From Pseudomonas koreensis (GTDB taxonomy: Bacteria; Pseudomonadota; Gammaproteobacteria; Pseudomonadales; Pseudomonadaceae): a DNA stretch of 64,000 nt. Of this stretch, positions 25,119 through 34,428 are shown in pieces. Positions within the stretch are counted from its first letter, which is position 1. Each line of letters opens with the position of its first letter. The DNA is taken from NCBI RefSeq assembly GCF_025447595.1, contig NZ_JAOEJU010000017.1, positions 1-64,000 of the forward strand, in the 5' to 3' direction. The notes beneath the pieces are model-generated. The model searched no databases, was not told the DNA's origin, and saw only the letters and a list, made by a program, of their open reading frames with translations. The position numbers were made by a program, and so were the translations under genes.

Positions 25119-25910
25119 TCAGGTGAATTCGAAAGTGTCCGCATCCAGATTCGCCGGGAACCGCTCGCGGTAAGCCGCCAGCGAAGCTGCTTCCAGAATC
25201 ACCTTGAACACCCCGTCAGCCTCCCCCGCCGCAAGCAACGTCTCACCCTGGAAATCCAGTACCTGACTGTCGCCGGTATAGGCGAATCCCTTGCCATCGG
25301 TGCCAACGCGGTTGACTGCCGCCACATAACACAGGTTTTCGATCGCACGGGCCGGAAGCAAGCGGTTCCAATGCTGACGCCGCGCACCCGGCCAGTTGGC
25401 GGTGTACAGCAGCAGGTCGGTGTCCTGAGCGTCGCGACTCCACACCGGGAAGCGCAAGTCGTAGCAAATCAGCGGCCGCACCCGCCAGCCATTGAGCTCG
25501 AACTGCACCTGACGTTCGCCGGGGGTGTAGTGGTTGTGCTCGCCAGCCATGCGGAACAGATGGCGCTTGTCGTAATGCAGCACCTCGCCGTCCGGGCGCG
25601 CCCAAAGTAGGCGGTTGCGGTGGCTGCCGTCGGCGGCCTGGATGATCACGCTGCCCGTGACGACCGCGTTCAGTTTCGCTGCCTGGATCCGCAGCCATTT
25701 GCTGGTCGGGCCGTTTTCGGCTTCGGCCAGGGTTTCGGATTCCATGGAGAATCCAGTGGTGAACATCTCCGGCAGGATGATCAGATCCGCACCGCGCGCC
25801 TGCTCCAGCAACGCATCGAAATGCTCGAGATTGGCCTGACGGTCATGCCAGGCCAGACTGGTCTGGATCAGCGCCAGATTGAGATCGGGCAACGCACTCA
25901 GATCACGCAT
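25119..25910 (-). CDS. Omega-amidase (nitrilase superfamily, YafV-like)
   Basis: This 263-residue cytosolic amidase has the nitrilase triad: Glu in ILPEMFTTGFSM (near residue 48), Lys in YDKRHLF (near 114) and Cys in LICYDLRFPVW (near 149). The set of surrounding residues fits omega-amidases that hydrolyse 2-oxoglutaramate or 2-oxosuccinamate. Its start lies inside the last 13 bases of the aminotransferase gene, so the two are coupled. Together they form the glutamine transaminase-omega-amidase route, in which hydrolysis of the keto product pulls the transamination forward; in methionine salvage the amidase has been called MtnU. Confidence 0.85.
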   Translation of the reverse strand: MRDLSALPDLNLALIQTSLAWHDRQANLEHFDALLEQARGADLIILPEMFTTGFSMESETLAEAENGPTSKWLRIQAAKLNAVVTGSVIIQAADGSHRNRLLWARPDGEVLHYDKRHLFRMAGEHNHYTPGERQVQFELNGWRVRPLICYDLRFPVWSRDAQDTDLLLYTANWPGARRQHWNRLLPARAIENLCYVAAVNRVGTDGKGFAYTGDSQVLDFQGETLLAAGEADGVFKVILEAASLAAYRERFPANLDADTFEFT

Positions 25911-27046
25911 AGTTTGGCCGCCGCTTCCCGCAGCGTCTCCTCACGTTTGGCAAAGCACAGGCGCACCAGCCGCTGGCCTTCGGGTGGATTCTGGTAGAAC
26001 ACCGACACCGGAATACTCGCCACGCCGTGCTCGCGGGTCATCCACATCGCCATTTCGACATCGTTCAAATCAGGGCGAATCTGCGAATAATCGACCAACT
26101 GGAAATAGGTGCCGGTGACACGGGTGAAGCTGAATCGCGACGGCGCCAGCAAATCACAGAACAGATCACGCTTGGCCTGATAGAAGCCCGGCAGCTCTTC
26201 GACGTGCTCCGGATGCTCGGCCATGTAATCGGCCAAAGCGAACTGCAACGGCGTCACACCGCAGAAACTGACGTACTGGTGTACCTTGCGCAGCTCCGCC
26301 GTCAGGGCCGGCGGCGCCACGACGTAGCCGGTTTTCCAGCCGGTGACGTGATAGGTCTTGCCGAACGAGCTGACCACGAAGGCGCGCTGATACAGCTCTT
26401 CATGGGCCAGCACGCTGACGTGCGGGACGCCGTCGAACACCAGGTGTTCGTAGACTTCGTCGCTGATCACATAGATGTCGCGATCACGGATCAACGCCGC
26501 CAGCTGATCCAGCTCGGCACGGCTGATCAGCGCACCGCTCGGGTTGTGCGGGGTGTTGAGGATGATCATCCGCGTGCGCGGGCTCAGGGCTGCGCTGAGT
26601 TGTTCGAAGTCGATGGAAAAATCTTTGAGCCCAAGTTGCACATGCACACAGCGCCCACCGGCCAGCTCTACTGCTGGCTCGTAGCTGTCGTAGGCCGGAT
26701 CGAACACGATGACTTCGTCGCCACTGTGGATAACCGCCTGAATGGCGCAGAAGATGGCTTGGGTCGCGCCCGGGGTCACGGTTACTTCGGTATCGGCATC
26801 GACATTGGCGTCGTAACTGCGGGCGATTTTCGCCGCGATCTGCTGGCGCAGCGCCGGCAGGCCGGTCATGGGCGAATACTGGTTATGGCCGCTGGCGATG
26901 TGTCGACCGACAGCGTCGCGCAGTGCCTGCGGGCCGTCGAAATCGGGAAAACCCTGGGACAGGTTGATGGCTCCGGTCTGTGCCGCGAGCTGAGACATCT
27001 GCGTGAAAATAGTGATGCCGACATTCGGCAGCTTGCTGGTAATCAT
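25898..27046 (-). CDS. PLP-dependent aminotransferase (methionine/glutamine type, YbdL-like)
   Basis: This 382-residue fold-type I aminotransferase has INLSQGFPDFDGP near residue 28, the PLP-stacking region around NTPHNPSG (about 165-172) and the Schiff-base Lys in SSFGKTYHVTGWKTGY near 233. It is close to E. coli YbdL and to glutamine-dependent aminotransferases that make methionine from its 2-oxo acid. The start MITSKLPNVG at 27046 is preceded by GGGAA. Coupling with an omega-amidase supports glutamine as amino donor. A role in methionine salvage is likely but not proven. Confidence 0.85.
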   Translation of the reverse strand: MITSKLPNVGITIFTQMSQLAAQTGAINLSQGFPDFDGPQALRDAVGRHIASGHNQYSPMTGLPALRQQIAAKIARSYDANVDADTEVTVTPGATQAIFCAIQAVIHSGDEVIVFDPAYDSYEPAVELAGGRCVHVQLGLKDFSIDFEQLSAALSPRTRMIILNTPHNPSGALISRAELDQLAALIRDRDIYVISDEVYEHLVFDGVPHVSVLAHEELYQRAFVVSSFGKTYHVTGWKTGYVVAPPALTAELRKVHQYVSFCGVTPLQFALADYMAEHPEHVEELPGFYQAKRDLFCDLLAPSRFSFTRVTGTYFQLVDYSQIRPDLNDVEMAMWMTREHGVASIPVSVFYQNPPEGQRLVRLCFAKREETLREAAAKLCVI

Positions 27047-27265
27047 CGGGGTTCCCTGCTCTGCCCCGGCACTGACGACGGCGCGGGAGAGCCCGAGGAT
27101 AGCCCATCCGGCGCCCATAAAAAAAGGGATTGGCGCAACACTGAGTTCGACGTCAGAACATCGATTTAATCCACCGGATTTGATCGCTGATTCCGACCGA
27201 CGGAGAAAGAAAGGCGGGCAACCTGTTATTTCTGACAGTTGTCGAAATATCTATTGAGGCTTCCA
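27047..27265. other. Intergenic region between divergent genes
   Basis: About 220 bases between the aminotransferase and the delta-60 repeat gene. No gene, strong hairpin or repeat is seen; it must hold both promoters. Confidence 0.4.
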
Positions 27266-28519
27266 ATGAGTAATCGCCGATCAGAGGACAGGATCATGGA
27301 AACACTCAAGGCAGGTGAGCTCGATCCAGAGTTTGGTCATGAGGGCATCCAATCATTGGAGCCACACGGAGAGTTCTTCCGGGCCCTTGGCTTGAGCCGA
27401 TCAGGCAAAGGGTTTTTAGTTTCTGGCAGCAATCAAGGTTCAGAGCTCAACGACTCGAACTTCATATTGATGAAGCTGGATCATCAGGGCAACCGCGATA
27501 GATCCTTTGCCACGGACGGGGTCGTGGAGGCTCGATTTTCCTCGGATGCCAGTCTTTCCTCCATCGGCCTGAAGGCGCTGACCCTCGAGGACTCAAAGAT
27601 CATCCTGATCGGTCAATTCAACAACGGCACCAACGCCCCCTTACCCGGTCTGGCACGATTTCTTGCCAGCGGTCAATTCGATACTGCCTTCGCAGAACAG
27701 GGAACCCACGTTGTCCGCACATCCCTGATCCCGGAGTCCGGAGCACCGAGCGAAGTGGTCATCGATGGTTGCAGACAATCCGACGGCGCACTGGTGACGA
27801 TAAATCCTCACGTCGCAGGGCCTGAACTGACTATGACACTGATCGTGAAAACCTATGCGGACGGAACACCTGACGACGAATTCAATGGAGGCCAAGGCTA
27901 TGTCGATGCGCAACAGCGAGGTGGGGAGGAAACGAGACTGAACGCCATCGCAGTAGACAAGCGAGATGCAATTCTGGCATGTGGCCAAACGACGGATGTG
28001 CGCGGCATCAAGACGGGCAATATCATGCGTTTTCATGCGAATGGGAGGAAAGACACCAGCTTTGCAAACAATGGAGCGCTGCAAAGTACAGAACTGAATT
28101 TCAATTACTTGCAAACATGTGATGACCGGACTCTATGTTCCGGCTCAACCCGGTCAGGCGAAGCCCTCATCGTTCAACTCGATCTGGATGGAAATCCACT
28201 GCATGCCCCCAGTATTACGCCTGCTGAACTGAGTATCCGGTGGATCAAGGTTGTGTGGCACAACAACTGTATTCTTGCGCTCGGTGAACAAGAAACCGTT
28301 TTCGGCGTGGGGACTGTGGTAGCCCGTTTCAACGAACGTGGAATTCTCGACCCGTCATTTGGCAGAGATGGGCCCGGCTGGACTTCAATTCTCTTCGAAG
28401 GACAATCCGGAGAACCTCTGGATATCGTGCTGGAAGACGACTCGAGGATTCTCGTGCTGGCATTGGTAAAGGATTTGGTCGGCTCGTACACATATTTCCT
28501 GGCCCGCCTGTTGAACTGA
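27266..28519 (+). CDS. Delta-60 repeat (DUF5122) beta-propeller protein
   Basis: This 417-residue protein has no signal peptide and carries at least six copies of the delta-60 signature L/F-D-x-x-F-x-x-x-G spaced about 55-65 residues apart: LDPEFGHEG, RDRSFATDG, FDTAFAEQG, PDDEFNGGQG, KDTSFANNG and LDPSFGRDG. Such repeats form blades of a beta-propeller. Function unknown. ATG 27266 has GAGG upstream; a second in-frame ATG at 27296 has a better AGAGGA site and would give 407 residues. Base composition is lower in G+C than its housekeeping neighbours, suggesting accessory origin. Confidence 0.75.
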   Translation: MSNRRSEDRIMETLKAGELDPEFGHEGIQSLEPHGEFFRALGLSRSGKGFLVSGSNQGSELNDSNFILMKLDHQGNRDRSFATDGVVEARFSSDASLSSIGLKALTLEDSKIILIGQFNNGTNAPLPGLARFLASGQFDTAFAEQGTHVVRTSLIPESGAPSEVVIDGCRQSDGALVTINPHVAGPELTMTLIVKTYADGTPDDEFNGGQGYVDAQQRGGEETRLNAIAVDKRDAILACGQTTDVRGIKTGNIMRFHANGRKDTSFANNGALQSTELNFNYLQTCDDRTLCSGSTRSGEALIVQLDLDGNPLHAPSITPAELSIRWIKVVWHNNCILALGEQETVFGVGTVVARFNERGILDPSFGRDGPGWTSILFEGQSGEPLDIVLEDDSRILVLALVKDLVGSYTYFLARLLN

Positions 28520-28534
28520 TCTGGCAGCCACAAA

Positions 28535-28557
28535 AAAGGGCGTCATGGACGCCCTTT
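28535..28557. terminator. Terminator between convergent delta-60 gene and der
   Basis: AAAGGGCGTC-ATG-GACGCCCTTT, a 10-base-pair perfect stem, with A-tract on the left (terminator for der on the minus strand) and a short T-run on the right. Confidence 0.8.
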
Positions 28558-28567
28558 CCCGATTGCA

Positions 28568-30040
28568 TCAGCGCTTGTCGCGGCGCTTCTTGCTGGCCTT
28601 CTTGTTGTGCGACATCAAGCGACGCTTCTTGTTGACCTGGCGGTCGGTCAGCGTGTTCTTGTTGCCTTCGTACGGGTTCTCGCCGCCCTTGAACTCGATA
28701 CGGATCGGCGTACCGACCAGTTTGAGCACACGGCGGTAAGTGTTTTCCAGATAGCGTACGTACGACTTCGGCACTTTCTCGATCTGGTTGCCGTGGATCA
28801 CGATGATCGGCGGGTTCGCACCACCCAGGTGAGCGTAACGCAGCTTGATCCGGCGGCTGTTGACCATCGGCGGCTGGTGCTCGCTGACCGCGTCTTCGAG
28901 AATCTGCGTCAGGCGGCTGGTCGGCCAGCGGGTGACCGCCGACTTGAACGAGTTCTGCACCGAGGCGTAGAGGTTGCCCACGCCAGTACCGTGCAGTGCC
29001 GAGATGAAGTGGATATCGGCGAAGTCAACGAAGAACAACCGACGCTGCAGCTCGACCTTCACGAAGTCACGCTCGCTCGGCGTCATGCCGTCCCACTTGT
29101 TGATCGCGATCACCAGCGCACGACCTGCTTCCAGGGCGAAGCCCAGCAGGTTAAGGTCGTGATCGACCACGCCTTCGCGGGCGTCCATCACGAAGATCAC
29201 CACGTTGGCGTCTTTGATCGCCTGCAGGGTTTTGACCACGGAGAACTTTTCGACTTCTTCGTGGATCTTGCCGCGCTTGCGCACACCGGCGGTGTCGATC
29301 AGCGTGTACTTCTCGTCGTTACGCTCGAACGGGATGTAGATACTGTCGCGGGTGGTGCCGGGCTGGTCATAGACGATAACCCGGTCTTCACCGAGCATGC
29401 GGTTGACCAGGGTCGACTTGCCGACGTTCGGACGGCCGATGATGGCGATCTTAATCCCGTCTTTTTCGCTCGGGCCAGGAATGCGCTTGGCTTCCTCGCC
29501 TTCGGCAACGATCTCTTCCTCTTCGCCTTCGGCCGGCTCGTCGTCATCACGCGGGAAATCGCTCAGGGCGGCTTCCAGCAATTGCGTGATGCCGCGACCG
29601 TGGGCGCCGGCGATCGGAATCGCGTGGCCCATGCCCAGCGGGGCGAATTCGGCGCGGGCCATTTCCGGGTCGATGTTGTCGACCTTGTTGGCCACCACGT
29701 GGGAACGCTTGTTACGTTTGCGCAAGTGTTCGGCGATCATCTGGTCGGCGGCGGTGAAGCCGGCCTTGGCATCTACCAGGAACAGAACGACATCCGCTTC
29801 TTCGATGGCCAGCAGCGACTGCTCGGCCATTTTTTCGTCCATACCATGCTCGTCACCGGAGATACCGCCGGTGTCGATCAGAATGTAGGAACGCCCTTGC
29901 CACTTGGCCTCACCGTACTGGCGATCACGGGTCAGACCGGACAAGTCGCCGACGATGGCGTCGCGAGTCCTGGTCAGGCGGTTGAACAAGGTGGACTTGC
30001 CGACGTTCGGTCGGCCCACCAGGGCGATTACGGGAACCAT
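28568..30040 (-). CDS. der: Ribosome biogenesis GTPase Der (EngA)
   Basis: This 490-residue protein has two tandem GTPase domains and a C-terminal KH-like domain and is needed for 50S subunit maturation. G1 motifs GRPNVGKST occur near residues 8 and 205; G3 DTGG and DTAG, and G4 NKVD and NKWD, are all present. The C-terminus is basic (KKRRLMSHNKKASKKRRDKR). The ATG at 30040 gives MVPVIALVGRP, the standard N-terminus; a GTG 12 bases upstream is less likely. Confidence 0.97.
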   Translation of the reverse strand: MVPVIALVGRPNVGKSTLFNRLTRTRDAIVGDLSGLTRDRQYGEAKWQGRSYILIDTGGISGDEHGMDEKMAEQSLLAIEEADVVLFLVDAKAGFTAADQMIAEHLRKRNKRSHVVANKVDNIDPEMARAEFAPLGMGHAIPIAGAHGRGITQLLEAALSDFPRDDDEPAEGEEEEIVAEGEEAKRIPGPSEKDGIKIAIIGRPNVGKSTLVNRMLGEDRVIVYDQPGTTRDSIYIPFERNDEKYTLIDTAGVRKRGKIHEEVEKFSVVKTLQAIKDANVVIFVMDAREGVVDHDLNLLGFALEAGRALVIAINKWDGMTPSERDFVKVELQRRLFFVDFADIHFISALHGTGVGNLYASVQNSFKSAVTRWPTSRLTQILEDAVSEHQPPMVNSRRIKLRYAHLGGANPPIIVIHGNQIEKVPKSYVRYLENTYRRVLKLVGTPIRIEFKGGENPYEGNKNTLTDRQVNKKRRLMSHNKKASKKRRDKR

Positions 30041-30072
30041 GCGGCTCTCCACTTCGTTATTTCAGAAAATAC

Positions 30073-30096
30073 AAAAGCCGCTGCGAGGCAGCGGCT
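30073..30096 (-). terminator. Hairpin with U-tract between bamB and der
   Basis: On the minus strand AGCCGCTGC-CTC-GCAGCGGCT is followed by TTTTG. It lies after bamB and before der, so it should cut down but need not abolish read-through into der. Confidence 0.65.
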
Positions 30097-30176
30097 GGTG
30101 CTCGGGGCAACGCCAGAAAGCGCTGCAAGCCCCGTAAATCCGGGGCCGCCTGGGGGTTTAACCCCAAGCATAGTTG

Positions 30177-31328
30177 TTACTTGATGGTCAGGGCTTCCAG
30201 TTTGCCGCTGTTGCCATACACATAAATCGTGTCACCCACCACCAGCGGACGGGCACGCAGGCCGTCACTGTCGATGCGCTCGCGGCCGACGAAACGACCG
30301 TCCACCTGACTCAGCAGGTGCAGGTAACCTTCCAGGTCACCGACTGCAACGTAGCTGGAGAACACTTCCGGTGCCGACAGTTGACGACGGGCCAGCGAGT
30401 CGTTGCTCCACAGTGCCGTGGTGGAACGCTCGTCGACGCCTTCAACGGTGCCCGACGACAGGCTTACATAGACGTTGCCGAAACCCTGGGCAACACCGGC
30501 ATAGCTCGACGCGTCGCGCTGCCAGAGTTGACGGCCGCTTTCCAGATCCAGTGCCGCAACGCGACCCTGATAGCTGGCAACGTACAGGGTACCGCCGGAC
30601 AGCAGCAGACCGCCGTCGATGTCGACCACGCGCTCCAGTTCCGAACGACCTTGTGGAATCGCGATCCGCTGTTCCCAGACCGGCACGCCGTTGGAAATGT
30701 CGAGAGCGACCACTTTACCGGTCGACAGGCCAGCCACCGCGAGGCGGTTGGTGACGATCGGTGCACTGGTGCCGCGCAGGGTCAGTACGGCCGGAGTGCT
30801 GTCATACACCCAACGCTGATTGCCGGTGGACGCGTCCAGACCGATCAGACGATCGTCCTGGGTCTGTACCACCACCACGTCACCGTTGTTGGCCGGTGGC
30901 GCGAGGACTTCGCTGTTGACGCGCGAGCGCCACTTCTCTTCACCGTTGATGGCGTCGAGGGCAACGACTTCACCGCGCAGGGTGCCGACCATGACCAGAC
31001 CGTAGCCCACGCCAACGGCGCCGGACACAGGCAGTTCAAGGTCTTTCTTCCATTTCACGTCGCCGTTGCCACGATCCAGGCCCATCACGATGCCGGTTAC
31101 GTCGGCTGCGTAGATGGTGTCACCGTCGATCGCCGGCACCAGCATGTTGTAGGTTTCACCCTGACCGTCACCGATCGAGCGGCTCCACTGCTTGTGCAGA
31201 ACCACTTCTTCTTTGAAGTCAGTCAGCTCGGCCGGTGGCAGTTCTTTTTTGCTGTTGCTGCTGCAACCCGCGGCCAGAATGGCCAGAGCCAGCACTGCTG
31301 CATGCTTCCAACCGATCACGTCACGCAT
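30177..31328 (-). CDS. bamB: Outer-membrane assembly lipoprotein BamB
   Basis: This 383-residue lipoprotein of the BAM complex helps insert beta-barrel proteins in the outer membrane. The signal peptide ends at lipobox LAAGC (Cys22). The rest is an eight-bladed beta-propeller with PQQ-like repeats (LDxxxGxxxW pattern, as in GLDASTGNQRW and ALDLESGRQLW). The start MRDVIGWKH at 31328 overlaps the end of yfgM by 8 bases. Confidence 0.95.
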   Translation of the reverse strand: MRDVIGWKHAAVLALAILAAGCSSNSKKELPPAELTDFKEEVVLHKQWSRSIGDGQGETYNMLVPAIDGDTIYAADVTGIVMGLDRGNGDVKWKKDLELPVSGAVGVGYGLVMVGTLRGEVVALDAINGEEKWRSRVNSEVLAPPANNGDVVVVQTQDDRLIGLDASTGNQRWVYDSTPAVLTLRGTSAPIVTNRLAVAGLSTGKVVALDISNGVPVWEQRIAIPQGRSELERVVDIDGGLLLSGGTLYVASYQGRVAALDLESGRQLWQRDASSYAGVAQGFGNVYVSLSSGTVEGVDERSTTALWSNDSLARRQLSAPEVFSSYVAVGDLEGYLHLLSQVDGRFVGRERIDSDGLRARPLVVGDTIYVYGNSGKLEALTIK

Positions 31329-31962
31329 CCCCTTTGGCCAGGTCGTCCAGCTTGATTTGAAGGCCACCGACCGCCGCTTCATCCGACAGTGCCGCCTTGG
31401 CTTTTTGATACGCCGCGTTCGCTTCGTCGGTACGGCCCAGCTGTACCAGCAGGTCGCCCTTGAGTTCTTCGCGAGTGGCCAGGAACGACTTGTCGGCATC
31501 GCCTTCGAGCAGTTTCAGGGCTTCGTCGGCCTTGTTCTGTGCGCCCAGTACCTGCGCCAGACGCTGACGGGCGATTTCGCCCAGCGCCGGGTTGGCCGGT
31601 TTGGCAACGATGGCCTTGAGCTCGGTCGCCGCGTCGTCCAGCTTGCCGCTGTCGACCGCTACCTTGGCCACAAACAGGCTGCCGTACTGCGCGTAGGCAG
31701 AACCGCCGAATTCGCTGTTGAGCTTGCCGGCCAGATCCGCAACGCGCGCGGCGTCAGGCTTGCCGTCCGGGGTCAGCGTGGTTTCCAGCAATTGCTGATA
31801 GAGCACCGAGGCGCCTTGCGACTGGTTGCTCTGATACTTGTGATAAGCCTGCCAGCCGAACACGATGACCAGCGCCAACAGGCCGCCGGTGACCAGAGGT
31901 TTGCCGTTGCGTGTCCACCAGTCCTTCAAATCCGCCAACTGTTCGTCTTCGGTACTCGACAC
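31321..31962 (-). CDS. yfgM: YfgM-family ancillary SecYEG translocon subunit
   Basis: This 213-residue inner-membrane protein has a short cytosolic N-terminus, one transmembrane helix (about 23-42, LVTGGLLALVIVFGWQAY) and a periplasmic helical TPR-like domain. In E. coli YfgM associates with SecYEG and PpiD and passes exported proteins to chaperones. It starts with GTG at 31962 (MSSTEDEQ) and overlaps bamB, as in other gammaproteobacteria. Confidence 0.9.
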   Translation of the reverse strand: MSSTEDEQLADLKDWWTRNGKPLVTGGLLALVIVFGWQAYHKYQSNQSQGASVLYQQLLETTLTPDGKPDAARVADLAGKLNSEFGGSAYAQYGSLFVAKVAVDSGKLDDAATELKAIVAKPANPALGEIARQRLAQVLGAQNKADEALKLLEGDADKSFLATREELKGDLLVQLGRTDEANAAYQKAKAALSDEAAVGGLQIKLDDLAKGDA

Positions 31963-32003
31963 CCCAATACTCCTTAATCGCTAAATCGGCTGTTTAGACA
32001 GCT

Positions 32004-33293
32004 TCAACCCTGCACGACGCAGGTGGCCAGGTGTGCAGCGAGCGCATCCCAGGCAATGCTTTGTTGTTCGCCCTGGCCACGCAGGGGTTTGAAACCTACC
32101 ACTTGCTGGGCCATTTCGTCGTCACCGAGGATCAGTGCGTACAACGCACCGCTCTTGTCGGCTTTCTTGAACTGGCTCTTGAAGCTGCCGGCGCCGGCAT
32201 TGACTTGCAGACGCAGGTTGGGCAGTTGGTCGCGTACACGCTCGGCCAGGGCCAGACCGGCCAGCTCTGCTTCTTCGCCGAAGGCGCAGAGATAGACGTC
32301 GACCTGACGGGAGATTTCTTCCGGGATCTGCTCCAGGGTTTCCAGCAGCAGCACCAGACGCTCGATGCCCATGGCGAAACCGACGCCTGGGGTCGGCTTG
32401 CCACCCATCTGCTCGACCAGACCGTCATAGCGCCCACCCGCGCAGACGGTGCCCTGGGCGCCGAGCTTGTCGGTGACCCATTCGAATACGGTTTTGCTGT
32501 AGTAATCCAGACCACGCACCAGTTTCGGGTTCAGCACGTAAGGAATGCCGACGGCATCCAGACGGGCCTTCAGGCCTTCGAAGTGGGCGCGGGATTCGTC
32601 ATCCAGGTAATCCGCCATTTTCGGCGCATCGACCAGCACCGCTTGAGTGTCGGCATTTTTGGTGTCGAGCACGCGCAGCGGGTTGGTTTTCAGGCGACGC
32701 TGGCTGTCTTCGTCCAGTTTGTCGTGGTGCGCCGAGAGGTACTCGACCAGCGCTTCACGATAACGGCCACGGGACTCGCTGGTGCCGAGGCTGTTGAGTT
32801 CGAGCTTGACCGCATCGCGGATGCCCAGCTCGCCCCACAGGCGCCAGGTCAGCACGATCAGTTCGGCGTCGATGTCCGGACCGTCGAGGTTGAACACCTC
32901 CAGACCGATCTGGTGGAACTGGCGATAACGGCCTTTCTGCGGACGCTCGTGACGGAACATCGGGCCGATGTACCAGAGTTTCTGCACCTGGCCACCGCCG
33001 GTGATGCCGTGCTCGAGCACTGCACGCACGCACGCGGCCGTGCCTTCCGGACGCAGGGTCAGGGAGTCGCCGTTGCGGTCTTCAAAGGTGTACATCTCTT
33101 TTTCGACGATGTCGGTCACTTCACCGATCGAGCGCTTGAACAGCTCGGTGAACTCGACGATCGGCATGCGGATCTGCTTGTAACCGTAGTTATCCAGCAG
33201 ACGCGAAACGGTGCCTTCGAAATAACGCCATACCGGCGTCTGTTCCGGCAGGATGTCGTTCATACCACGAATGGCTTGCAGAGACTTGCTCAC
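32004..33293 (-). CDS. hisS: Histidyl-tRNA synthetase
   Basis: This 429-residue class II synthetase charges tRNA-His. The motifs include GMNDILPEQTPVW at the N-terminus, motif 2 MFRHERPQKGRYRQFHQ near residue 110, the histidine-binding GLDYYSKTVFEW near 260 and motif 3 GFAMGIERL near 310. It starts with GTG at 33293, 22 bases after ispG, and belongs to the run of co-directional genes from iscR side to der. Confidence 0.97.
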   Translation of the reverse strand: MSKSLQAIRGMNDILPEQTPVWRYFEGTVSRLLDNYGYKQIRMPIVEFTELFKRSIGEVTDIVEKEMYTFEDRNGDSLTLRPEGTAACVRAVLEHGITGGGQVQKLWYIGPMFRHERPQKGRYRQFHQIGLEVFNLDGPDIDAELIVLTWRLWGELGIRDAVKLELNSLGTSESRGRYREALVEYLSAHHDKLDEDSQRRLKTNPLRVLDTKNADTQAVLVDAPKMADYLDDESRAHFEGLKARLDAVGIPYVLNPKLVRGLDYYSKTVFEWVTDKLGAQGTVCAGGRYDGLVEQMGGKPTPGVGFAMGIERLVLLLETLEQIPEEISRQVDVYLCAFGEEAELAGLALAERVRDQLPNLRLQVNAGAGSFKSQFKKADKSGALYALILGDDEMAQQVVGFKPLRGQGEQQSIAWDALAAHLATCVVQG

Positions 33294-33315
33294 AGAAATT
33301 CCTTAATTCGTTCGA

Positions 33316-34425
33316 TCAGCCGCGCGCGATAACCGCTGCGTCAGCTTCGACCTTCTCGGCCGCTTTCTCGCGGATCAGCTTTTCCAGCTCGTCCACCAGA
33401 TTGTCATTCGTCAGTTTCTGCGACGGCTTGCCGTCGATGTAAATCAGGTTTGGCGTGCCGCCGGTCAAGCCGATATGGGCTTCCTTGGCTTCGCCGGGGC
33501 CATTGACCACGCAACCGATCACCGCGACATCCAGCGGCACCAGCAGGTCTTCAAGGCGCCCTTCCAGCTCGTTCATGGTCTTGACCACATCGAAGTTCTG
33601 CCGCGAGCAGCTCGGGCAGGCGATGAAGTTGATGCCACGGGAACGCAGATGCAAAGACTTGAGAATGTCGTAACCGACCTTCACTTCCTCGACCGGGTCG
33701 GCCGCCAGAGAGATGCGGATAGTATCGCCAATCCCCTCGGCGAGCAGCATACCTAGGCCCACGGCGGATTTCACTGTACCGGAGCGCAATCCACCAGCTT
33801 CGGTGATGCCCAGGTGCAACGGCTGGACGATTTCCTTGGCCAGCAGGCGGTAGGCTTCAACGGCCATGAACACGTCGGAAGCCTTCACGCTGACCTTGAA
33901 GTCCTGGAAATTCAGGCGTTCGAGGTGTTCGACGTGACGCAGGGCGGACTCGACCAGCGCGGCCGGCGTCGGCTCGCCGTATTTCTTTTGCAGGTCTTTT
34001 TCCAACGAGCCGGCGTTGACGCCAATGCGGATCGGGATCCCGCGGTCACGGGCGGCATCGACCACGGCACGCACGCGGTCTTCACGACCGATGTTGCCCG
34101 GGTTGATGCGCAGGCAGTCCACACCCAGCTCGGCCACGCGCAAAGCGATCTTGTAGTCGAAGTGGATATCGGCAACCAACGGCACCTTGACCAGTTGCTT
34201 GATCTTGCCGAACGCCTCGGCGGCGTCCATGTCCGGCACCGAAACGCGGACGATGTCGACGCCAGCGGCTTCCAGACGATTGATCTGCGCGACGGTGGCA
34301 GCGACGTCATTGGTGTCGCTGTTGGTCATGCTCTGCACAGCGATAGGGGCATCGCCGCCCACGGGCACGTTACCGACCCAGATCTTGCGCGATTCGCGAC
34401 GTTTGATTGGAGATTCGCCGTGCAT
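33316..34425 (-). CDS. ispG: 4-hydroxy-3-methylbut-2-en-1-yl diphosphate synthase (IspG/GcpE)
   Basis: This 369-residue 4Fe-4S enzyme reduces MEcPP to HMBPP in the MEP isoprenoid pathway. The TIM barrel starts at about residue 10 (VGGDAPIAVQSMTNSDT). The Fe-S domain has CPSCSRQNFD (two Cys near 270) and GCVVNGPGEAKEAHIG (third Cys). It starts 3 bases after the rodZ stop, and Fe-S supply fits its location near the isc operon, though that may be chance. Confidence 0.96.
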   Translation of the reverse strand: MHGESPIKRRESRKIWVGNVPVGGDAPIAVQSMTNSDTNDVAATVAQINRLEAAGVDIVRVSVPDMDAAEAFGKIKQLVKVPLVADIHFDYKIALRVAELGVDCLRINPGNIGREDRVRAVVDAARDRGIPIRIGVNAGSLEKDLQKKYGEPTPAALVESALRHVEHLERLNFQDFKVSVKASDVFMAVEAYRLLAKEIVQPLHLGITEAGGLRSGTVKSAVGLGMLLAEGIGDTIRISLAADPVEEVKVGYDILKSLHLRSRGINFIACPSCSRQNFDVVKTMNELEGRLEDLLVPLDVAVIGCVVNGPGEAKEAHIGLTGGTPNLIYIDGKPSQKLTNDNLVDELEKLIREKAAEKVEADAAVIARG

Positions 34426-34428
34426 GAC

